Shown here: positions 11,798-16,940 of the stretch, in pieces
How the letters are laid out: every line of letters starts with the position of its first letter
Numbering within the stretch: position 1 is the first letter of the stretch
DNA from: Parcubacteria group bacterium Gr01-1014_56
GTDB taxonomy: Bacteria > Patescibacteriota > Minisyncoccia > Phycocordibacterales > SBAW01
Reading direction: 5' to 3'
Assembly: GCA_007375995.1 (NCBI GenBank)
Contig: VMFK01000010.1
Span: forward strand, 1-16,940
Length of the DNA: 16,940 nucleotides
Translations under genes and position numbers: made by a program
The notes under the pieces: model-generated
Seen by the model: only the letters and a program-made list of their open reading frames with translations
Databases searched by the model: none
What the model was told of the DNA's origin: nothing

Positions 11798-13579
11798 ATG
11801 GCCAAAACCACATACGCCACAAGGTTTTTTGTATTTGTTCTCAGTGCCGCGCTTTTTATAAGCCCGTTCGCTCTTTTAGTAGAAGCAGACACTGCTCAAG
11901 CGCTTACTACTTCGCCCGATGTCACTGTACAAAACGACAGCGTGCTAATTCCTGACCAATACATCATTACATTTAAGGACAGCGTGTCGCAAATCCCCGC
12001 GGTAGCAGACTCAATCACGAAAGAGAACAAAGGAAAACTTCTTTACGTATATACCAAAGCGCTTCATGGTTTTACCGCAACTTTGTCTGCGAAAGCCGCA
12101 AAGGAATTACAAAAAAACCCACTTGTTGCCCGAGTTGAGCAAGACAGCTTGGTGCAAGTTGCAACAACGCAAACGGGCGCTACCTGGGGTCTTGACCGTA
12201 TCGACCAGCATGCGCTGCCGCTCTCTAGTTCTTATTCATATGACAAAACTGGCGCAGGTGTTCATGTCTATGTCATTGATACGGGCGTACGCGACACCCA
12301 TGGCGAGTTTACCGGCCGCATTGGCACGGGCTACACCGCGGTCCTAGACGGTTTGGGGACTACTGACTGCTACGGGCATGGGACCCATGTTGCAGGAACA
12401 GTTGGTGGCTCAACGTATGGAGTTGCAAAGGGAGTAACACTCCACCCGGTGCGGGTACTCGACTGCACAGGCGTGGGCTCCTGGAGCCAAGTTATTGCAG
12501 GTGTTGACTGGGTAACCGCGAATCATGCAGGACCTTCAGTTGCCAATATGTCGATCGCCGGGGGCTTTAGTGCATCGGTCAATGATGCGGTAAAACGCTC
12601 AATCGCCTCTGGAGTCACCTATGCGATTGCCGCAGGGAATAAAAACAAAGATGCTTGTGCGTCTTCGCCAGCGAGTACTTTGGAGGCAATCACCGTAGGG
12701 GCATCGCAAATAACTGATGCTGCCGCTATATTCTCCAACTGGGGCACTTGTGTCGACCTGTATGCTCCGGGTGTGGACATTATCTCCTCCTCAAATACAA
12801 GCGACACCGCAACAATACAAATGAGCGGTACATCGATGGCTTCGCCGCATACCGCGGGCGTGGCCGCATTGTATCTCGAGGCAAACCCAAGTGCCTCGCC
12901 TGCAGAAGTTGAGAGCGCGCTTGTTTCCAACGGGACCAACGGGCTTCTCTCCGGGCTTGCCACTAGCTCACCAAACATACTCCTCTACGCATTATTTGGG
13001 ACGCAGCCTCCGCCCCCACCTCCTCCACCACCACCGTCTGGTGACGCCACTGCGCCAAGTATTCCTACAGGAGTAGTCGGCGTTCAATCACCAGAGGGAG
13101 TGCTCGTCTCGTGGAATGCATCAAGCGACAATGTGGGTGTTGTCGGGTATCGCGTGTATCGAAACGCTGTACTCCTCAGCCAAACAACTGGGCTTAATTT
13201 CACAGACAAAACAATGAAGTTGGGCGCAATCTACACCTATACCATAACGGCGCTCGACGCCGCAGGTAACGAGTCAGGCATAAGTGCAGGAGCGAAAGTA
13301 ATCGTCCCGCTTCTTAAGATCACCAACCCTATAGTTACTCCTGGCTCGACCGGGGCGACTATTTCTTGGAATACTAATTATCTCTCAACGGGCAATGTCG
13401 TCATCACGAAAAATGGAGTGATGGTCACGAAGCTCTTTGACAACACAGTGGCAATGACACACTCGGTCACCATACCTGGGCTTCTCCCCGGTACGTTGTA
13501 CTCCTATAAAATTAAGGCATTGCGTAGCGGCGGGTCGGGCGAGGCCAGCAAATCAGGCTCTTTCACCACGACGTTATAA
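11798..13579 (+). CDS. Secreted subtilisin-like (S8) protease with Fn3 domains
   Basis: Extracellular serine endopeptidase of the proteinase K/aqualysin type. The 593-residue protein has a signal peptide ending AQA (about residue 35), an I9-type propeptide (about 50-120, DQYIITFKD) and the catalytic domain (about 128-400). The triad is D161 in VYVIDTGV, H194 in GHGTHVAG and S346 in GTSMASPH; the oxyanion asparagine is N281 in AAGN. A run of ten prolines (404-413) links it to two fibronectin type III-like repeats (about 420-505 and 510-593). The catalytic domain is very close to the canonical family, which may point to transfer from another bacterium. ATG at 11798 is preferred because MAKTTY starts the signal peptide; a frame from 11702 crosses the promoter and HIT. 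It may feed the cell peptides or act on a host surface (inference). Confidence 0.95.
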   Translation: MAKTTYATRFFVFVLSAALFISPFALLVEADTAQALTTSPDVTVQNDSVLIPDQYIITFKDSVSQIPAVADSITKENKGKLLYVYTKALHGFTATLSAKAAKELQKNPLVARVEQDSLVQVATTQTGATWGLDRIDQHALPLSSSYSYDKTGAGVHVYVIDTGVRDTHGEFTGRIGTGYTAVLDGLGTTDCYGHGTHVAGTVGGSTYGVAKGVTLHPVRVLDCTGVGSWSQVIAGVDWVTANHAGPSVANMSIAGGFSASVNDAVKRSIASGVTYAIAAGNKNKDACASSPASTLEAITVGASQITDAAAIFSNWGTCVDLYAPGVDIISSSNTSDTATIQMSGTSMASPHTAGVAALYLEANPSASPAEVESALVSNGTNGLLSGLATSSPNILLYALFGTQPPPPPPPPPPSGDATAPSIPTGVVGVQSPEGVLVSWNASSDNVGVVGYRVYRNAVLLSQTTGLNFTDKTMKLGAIYTYTITALDAAGNESGISAGAKVIVPLLKITNPIVTPGSTGATISWNTNYLSTGNVVITKNGVMVTKLFDNTVAMTHSVTIPGLLPGTLYSYKIKALRSGGSGEASKSGSFTTTL

Positions 13580-13580
13580 T
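13575..13580 (+). promoter_or_regulatory. -10 box of recJ inside the protease stop codon
   Basis: A perfect TATAAT overlaps the TAA of the S8 protease (13577-13579) and ends 6 bases before the recJ GTG at 13587. No -35 is visible. The geometry again predicts a leaderless mRNA. Confidence 0.6.
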
Positions 13581-13586
13581 ACGTAG

Positions 13587-15275
13587 GTGTCTCTCATAAA
13601 CCGTGCGAAATCTTACCGTGTGCGCGAGCGCGCACATTCGGAGCTCCTCTATGACCTCATGATCGCCCGTGGCGTCGTAGGCAAGAAGGCCCAAGAACAA
13701 TTTCTTGTGCCTGATTTTGAGCGTGACTCGCACGACCCGATGCTTTTGCCGGACATGGAGAGAGCGGTGGATAGGATTTTGAGCGCGCAAAAAACGGGAG
13801 AGAAAATTGCGGTGTGGAGCGACTACGATTGCGACGGCATCCCCGGCGGAGTAGCGCTCACTGAGTTTTTGCGCGCAATCGGGCTCTCTGTCGTGCACTA
13901 TATCCCGCATCGCCACAAAGAAGGCTACGGTTTAAATGAAGAGGGTATAACTGAACTAAAAGAGCAGGGCGCCACACTTGTAATAACGGTTGACCTTGGC
14001 ACCACCGAGCACGCGAATATTCTTTTTGCAAAAGAGAGGGGGATCGACGTGATCGTGACTGACCATCACATTGTGCCGACGCTAGAAATTGCTGAGCAAT
14101 TTCCAGCTTTGGCTTTTATAAATCCAAAACGTGCTGATAGTTTGTATCCGTTCGACGGTCTGTGCGGCGCAGGAGTCGCGTGGAAACTAATACAAGGAGT
14201 ACTGGCAAAAAACCGCTTCGGTATGAAGGAGGGCCAAGAAAAATGGTTTTTAGACCTAATCGGTATGGCGACGCTCTCCGACATGGTGCCACTCGTGGGA
14301 GAAAACCGGATGCTCGCGCGCTACGGGCTACTCGTGATGCGCAAAGGGCGTCGCCCCGGGCTCGCCGCACTTCTCAAACTCCTAAAAATAAAACCGAGCT
14401 CCATGACGGAAGATGATATCGGCTTTATGATAGCTCCGCGCATCAACGCCGCCTCGCGCATGGACAAACCAGAGACCGCAGCACGCTTACTTGCGACCAA
14501 TGAGGCAGAGGAGGCGCTTGAGCTCGCACAAATACTTAATCATATTAACGATGAACGCAAAGGCATGGTCGCAGCGACAGTGAAAGAGGTCAACAAACGG
14601 ATGCATGAGCACCAAGAGAGCCCGGTTATTGTGATGGGGAATCCAAACTGGCGGCCAGGGATCCTAGGGCTCGTCGCAAACACCCTTGCTCAAACGCATG
14701 GGAAGCCCGTGTTTTTGTGGGGCCGGGAGGGCGGAGATGTTATCCGTGGTTCGGTTAGAGGCGACAGCATCGTCAACATCGTTCAACTCATGGAGGGCGC
14801 AAAAGATATATTTCAGCATTTTGGCGGGCATCACTCCTCAGGTGGATTCTCGCTCGCGCAGGAGAGAGTGCATGAGCTTGGCCCGCGGTTGAATGAAGCC
14901 TTTAAGGCTTTGGGTACAAAAGAGATAGAAGAAAAAGAAATTATTATTGACCGCACTCTCGATATTGCGGAGCTCCCGTTTGCTCAAGCCGAGCTTATGA
15001 AGCTGGCTCCCTTTGGGGTAGCGAACGAAAAACCACTTTTTATATTTCCGCGTGTCTCTATCGCTCGCACAAAAATGTTTGGTAAAAACAATGACCACCT
15101 TGAGCTGGAGCTTAAGGGGCAGTCGAGCCCACTTAGTGTTGCGGGGATCTCGTTCTTTTCAAACGTTGATTCTTTTAGTAAGCAGGCCGAAATGGGTGGC
15201 CGCGTCGACGTCGTCGGCAATGTTGAGCTCGACTGGCGCGGCCGCCCAAGAATCCGTGTTGTTGATATCATCTAA
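13587..15275 (+). CDS. recJ: Single-stranded-DNA exonuclease RecJ
   Basis: 5'-3' exonuclease of the DHH phosphoesterase family used in recombination and mismatch or base-excision repair. The 562-residue length is normal. The metal-binding motifs are D79-Y-D81-C-D83-G, VDLG (D136), TDHH (158-161) and LCGAGVAWKL. APRINAASRM ends the DHH part. The DHHA1 domain carries FGGHHSSGGFS, where many RecJ proteins have GGHxxAAG. A C-terminal OB-like domain follows (ending WRGRPRIRVVDII). The GTG start is chosen because TATAAT ends 6 bases before it and the gene begins 7 bases after the protease stop. No SD is present. The next gene starts 64 bases downstream under its own promoter. Confidence 0.96.
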   Translation: MSLINRAKSYRVRERAHSELLYDLMIARGVVGKKAQEQFLVPDFERDSHDPMLLPDMERAVDRILSAQKTGEKIAVWSDYDCDGIPGGVALTEFLRAIGLSVVHYIPHRHKEGYGLNEEGITELKEQGATLVITVDLGTTEHANILFAKERGIDVIVTDHHIVPTLEIAEQFPALAFINPKRADSLYPFDGLCGAGVAWKLIQGVLAKNRFGMKEGQEKWFLDLIGMATLSDMVPLVGENRMLARYGLLVMRKGRRPGLAALLKLLKIKPSSMTEDDIGFMIAPRINAASRMDKPETAARLLATNEAEEALELAQILNHINDERKGMVAATVKEVNKRMHEHQESPVIVMGNPNWRPGILGLVANTLAQTHGKPVFLWGREGGDVIRGSVRGDSIVNIVQLMEGAKDIFQHFGGHHSSGGFSLAQERVHELGPRLNEAFKALGTKEIEEKEIIIDRTLDIAELPFAQAELMKLAPFGVANEKPLFIFPRVSIARTKMFGKNNDHLELELKGQSSPLSVAGISFFSNVDSFSKQAEMGGRVDVVGNVELDWRGRPRIRVVDII

Positions 15276-15304
15276 CACTGATACTAAGCAGCTTAAAAAT
15301 AAAC

Positions 15305-15340
15305 TACACTAACTCATTGCTATAGCGTATAGTTAGTGTA
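15305..15340. repeat. 36-bp palindrome, copy 1, over the promoter of the PaaX/Cas2-like gene
   Basis: Arms TACACTAACT (15305-15314) and AGTTAGTGTA (15331-15340) are perfect complements around a centre holding GCTATAGC (15319-15326), all sharing one axis of symmetry. The right arm includes the end of the -10 TATAGT (15328-15333) and the A of the ATG. The layout is that of an autoregulatory operator. Confidence 0.8.
15328..15333 (+). promoter_or_regulatory. -10 box of the PaaX/Cas2-like gene
   Basis: TATAGT ends 6 bases before the ATG at 15340, matching the leaderless pattern. It lies within the palindrome at 15305-15340, so anything binding the palindrome should block transcription. Confidence 0.6.
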
Positions 15341-15906
15341 TGGGGATATTGGAGAAAGAATATAAACGGAAAAAACAACGCGCAAATTTACAAAAGGCAG
15401 TTCTTAATACTGTTGCTACGGCAGGAGTCGTAAGCATTGCGCTTGTTGCCCCAAATGTGTTGGGCGCTCTCGGCACTCTTGGCATTCTCCCTACAAAAAG
15501 ACGAACCGAGTCGATACAAACAGCACGTAAACGTCTGGTTGAGCGAGGGTTGCTATTATATGAAGGAAAAAATATTCATCTCACAAAAGCGGGGGAGGCA
15601 GTACTCCGCTCTTTATCTCTCCCAGACTATAAATTACCAAAACCGAGACGATGGGACAAAAGATGGCGGGTGCTCATCTTTGATATACCAGAGAAAAGAA
15701 AAAGCCTACGTGAAAAAGTGCGCCGCACTCTCAACGCAATCGGATTCATCCGGCTACAAGACAGTGTGTGGGTATACCCATATGACTGCGAGGACTTCGT
15801 CACGTTACTAAAAGCAGATTTTAAAATAGGGAAAGACTTGTTGTATATGATCGTAGATACACTTGAGCACGACACTCCGCTGCGTAAAAAGTTTGATCTT
15901 AAGTAG
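15340..15906 (+). CDS. PaaX/Cas2-fold putative transcriptional regulator
   Basis: The 188-residue protein has a basic N-terminus and a hydrophobic stretch (about 22-50) that could be a membrane segment. A winged-helix-like part follows (about 55-92: TARKRLVERGLLLYEGKNIHLTKAGE). The C-terminal PaaX_C/Cas2-like ferredoxin fold (about 105-188) contains WDKRWRVLIFDIPEKRKSLREKVRRTL, LQDSVWVYPYDC and a final LRKKFDL. Such proteins are common in CPR genomes and are often labelled PaaX or Cas2, though there is no CRISPR array or cas1 here. DNA binding is plausible from the winged helix. Its gene is bracketed by two near-identical 36-bp palindromes, the first over its own promoter, which supports autoregulation. 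A small self-contained mobile unit is an alternative. The family is clear, the function is not proven. Confidence 0.85.
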   Translation: MGILEKEYKRKKQRANLQKAVLNTVATAGVVSIALVAPNVLGALGTLGILPTKRRTESIQTARKRLVERGLLLYEGKNIHLTKAGEAVLRSLSLPDYKLPKPRRWDKRWRVLIFDIPEKRKSLREKVRRTLNAIGFIRLQDSVWVYPYDCEDFVTLLKADFKIGKDLLYMIVDTLEHDTPLRKKFDLK

Positions 15907-15909
15907 GAC

Positions 15910-15945
15910 TACATTAACTAAACGCTATAGCAATGGGTTAATGTA
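15910..15945. repeat. 36-bp palindrome, copy 2, after the PaaX/Cas2-like gene
   Basis: Arms TACATTAACT (15910-15919) and GGTTAATGTA (15936-15945), with the same central GCTATAGC (15924-15931) on the same axis. Its reverse complement matches copy 1 at 32 of 36 positions, including the inner CATT-core-CGT bases that are not self-complementary. It begins 3 bases after the stop codon. Confidence 0.8.
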
Positions 15946-15964
15946 TGTGTGTATGATTGGGCAT

Positions 15965-15993
15965 AAAAAAGAATCCGGCATAAATGCCGGATT
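15965..15993 (-). terminator. Intrinsic terminator of the 123-aa gene
   Basis: AATCCGGCA/TGCCGGATT is a perfect 9-bp stem with a 4-base loop. On the minus strand it is followed by CTTTTTT (six Ts, 15965-15970). In the plus direction only TTTT follows, so it may also stop the PaaX-like transcript weakly. Confidence 0.85.
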
Positions 15994-16012
15994 TTAATCT
16001 GAGAAGACGCTG

Positions 16013-16384
16013 TTAGGCCGCTTCTTTAGTTTCTTCAATTTTTTTCTGCAGGGACCTTACGTACCCCTCGCCGGCATTGGTGAGCACAAGATTCAACGAT
16101 TTTTCAGAACAATCGTTTCTTACAAAGTCGGCCACGTTTGAGAGAGAACTCAAGATAGGCTCGACAAATTTGGCCAACATCAAGCGAACAACCGCTGCCG
16201 GGTCCACCCGATAGAATTTCGGCGGCCCCATGAGTGTTCCGTCTTCGTCTTCATCGTATGTATCTACTCGTATCTCGTTGGGCTGGTGGATATACTTTTT
16301 ACGATGATCTTCCGGCTGCAATAATTTCAAGACTTTGAGAGGATCTTTCAGGGGTCTTCTGTTTACGTACGACTTGCGCTTCAT
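16013..16384 (-). CDS. Unknown soluble protein (123 aa)
   Basis: I do not recognise the family. The N-terminus is basic (MKRKSYVNRRPLKDPLKVLKLL), then comes an acidic loop (DTYDEDEDG, about 43-51). A helical C-terminal half (VVRLMLAKFVEPILSSLSNVADFV onward) ends in a charged helix (SLQKKIEETKEAA). No catalytic motif is seen. The start at 16382-16384 is supported by AGGGAG about 9 bases upstream and a possible TTGCAG-N16-TAGAGT promoter (16422-16449). The frame extends further to 16465, but across both divergent promoters. It has its own strong terminator, like the other small unknown genes in the window, and is divergent from RNase HI. Confidence 0.72.
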   Translation of the reverse strand: MKRKSYVNRRPLKDPLKVLKLLQPEDHRKKYIHQPNEIRVDTYDEDEDGTLMGPPKFYRVDPAAVVRLMLAKFVEPILSSLSNVADFVRNDCSEKSLNLVLTNAGEGYVRSLQKKIEETKEAA

Positions 16385-16421
16385 GGGCTGTCTCCCTAGT
16401 TTGAGGTTGCTTCCACACAAA

Positions 16422-16449
16422 ACTCTACTCTTTTTGCGATATACTGCAA
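16422..16449 (-). promoter_or_regulatory. Possible promoter of the 123-aa gene
   Basis: -35 TTGCAG (16444-16449), a 16-base spacer and -10 TAGAGT (16422-16427). The -35 overlaps the last bases of the rnhA -10, so the two starts should compete. Confidence 0.45.
16440..16445 (+). promoter_or_regulatory. -10 box of rnhA, leaderless geometry
   Basis: TATACT ends 6 bases before the GTG at 16452. No -35 is visible at the expected place. Confidence 0.55.
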
Positions 16450-16451
16450 GC

Positions 16452-16877
16452 GTGGAGAAAATCATTATTTACACCGACGGTGGGGCAAGGGGGAACCCCG
16501 GGCCAGCCGGCATTGGCGTTGTTATATCGGACGCAGAAGGAAAGAAGGTGCGGGAAATTTCAGAATATATTGGAAAGGCAACAAATAATTATGCAGAGTA
16601 TGAGGCGCTGGTGCGGGCGCTTATCGAGTCGAAGAATATGTTTGGAGAGAAACTGCGAGGGATGCAAATTGAGGTACGGATGGACAGTGAGTTAGTGGTG
16701 CGCCAGCTCACTGGTTTATATAAAGTAAAAGAGCCGGGGCTCAAAGAGCAGTTTGCGCGCATCGCTATGATGCGACTGCAAGATGCACCAAACATGACCT
16801 TTACTCATATCCCGAGAGAGAAAAATGCACACGCCGACGAGCTAGTCAATAAAGCCATAGACGCCGCAGTAAATTAA
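16452..16877 (+). CDS. rnhA: Ribonuclease HI
   Basis: Cuts the RNA strand of RNA-DNA hybrids, removing primers and R-loops. The 141-residue protein carries the four acidic active-site residues: D9 in YTDGGARGNPGPAG, E49 in NNYAEYEAL, D78 in RMDSELV and D129 in HADELVN. There is no N-terminal hybrid-binding domain. The short form resembles the Bacillus/archaeal type of RNase HI more than the E. coli enzyme. The GTG start is chosen because MEKIIIYTDGG begins the fold directly and TATACT ends 6 bases before it. A frame from 16335 would overlap the divergent gene and its promoter. Confidence 0.95.
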   Translation: MEKIIIYTDGGARGNPGPAGIGVVISDAEGKKVREISEYIGKATNNYAEYEALVRALIESKNMFGEKLRGMQIEVRMDSELVVRQLTGLYKVKEPGLKEQFARIAMMRLQDAPNMTFTHIPREKNAHADELVNKAIDAAVN

Positions 16878-16894
16878 GAGTAGTGTGCTCCCTC

Positions 16895-16940
16895 ATGGAG
16901 AGAAAACTGATCTACAGTATTTTGCTGTGTCTCTATATTG
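16895..16940 (+). CDS. Possible partial ORF at the window edge
   Basis: An ATG at 16895-16897 opens a frame MERKLIYSILLCLYI that runs off the window. A basic start followed by hydrophobic residues would suit a signal peptide or membrane anchor. Neither a clear SD nor a clear -10 precedes it, so support is thin. Confidence 0.25.
   Translation, partial: MERKLIYSILLCLYI

Noticed and set aside
15340..15906. Functional CRISPR Cas2
   Set aside because: No repeat-spacer array or cas1 is present, the protein has an extra winged-helix part, and it is about twice the length of Cas2.
15305..15945. RAYT/REP-type transposase unit
   Set aside because: The palindromic flanks resemble REP sequences, but the protein has no HUH motif or Y1 catalytic tyrosine context; it fits the PaaX/Cas2 fold.
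1..16940. Alternative genetic code (UGA as Gly)
   Set aside because: UGA ends the PilB-like gene, pgk and the 137-aa gene at the expected places, and no UGA interrupts the core genes. The odd stop in RNase Y is UAA.

Overview
The window looks like a piece of a Patescibacteria (CPR) genome, most likely a Parcubacteria-type lineage. This is inferred from gene content, not from a marker tree. Housekeeping proteins are trimmed: trigger factor has no PPIase domain, and phosphoglycerate kinase is 325 residues. A PaaX/Cas2-fold protein of a kind I associate with CPR genomes is present, and intergenic spaces are short. UGA is used as an ordinary stop (the PilB-like gene, pgk and the 137-aa gene), so the UGA=Gly code of Gracilibacteria/SR1 does not apply. 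No rRNA, tRNA, CRISPR array or insertion sequence was seen, and no gene-free stretch exceeds 300 bases.

Layout: bases 1-6175 are mainly minus strand: RNase Y (with an in-frame TAA near the window edge), ClpP, trigger factor, a 58-aa membrane protein, inorganic pyrophosphatase, NusA and an unknown two-helix membrane protein. One plus-strand 47-aa membrane protein sits between clpP and tig. From 6239 the plus strand carries a degenerate PilB/GspE-like ATPase, then an island of small unknown genes (7894-9590), then tpi-pgk. A HIT protein lies on the minus strand. A secreted S8 protease, recJ and the PaaX/Cas2-like gene follow on the plus strand. The right end has an unknown 123-aa minus-strand gene divergent from RNase HI, and a possible partial ORF.

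The clearest global pattern is in gene starts. Most housekeeping genes have a TATACT-like -10 box 6-8 bases before the ATG or GTG, which predicts leaderless mRNAs: clpP, tig, the 58-aa gene, ppa, the PilB-like gene, tpi, hit, recJ, the PaaX-like gene and rnhA. Most small unknown genes instead have a strong Shine-Dalgarno (SD), often a structured leader, and usually a strong intrinsic terminator. Two translation-initiation regimes therefore seem to sit side by side, one for core genes and one for accessory genes.

Other points of interest: a near-identical 36-bp palindrome at both ends of the PaaX/Cas2-like gene, one copy over its promoter; a consensus promoter followed by a terminator-like hairpin in the nusA leader, suggesting attenuation; and a self-complementary -10 shared by hit and the S8 protease. 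Functionally the core genes cover RNA decay, protein folding and proteolysis, transcription elongation, glycolysis, DNA repair and RNA-primer removal. They do not form one pathway operon; only tpi-pgk and the 137-aa/83-aa pair look co-transcribed.
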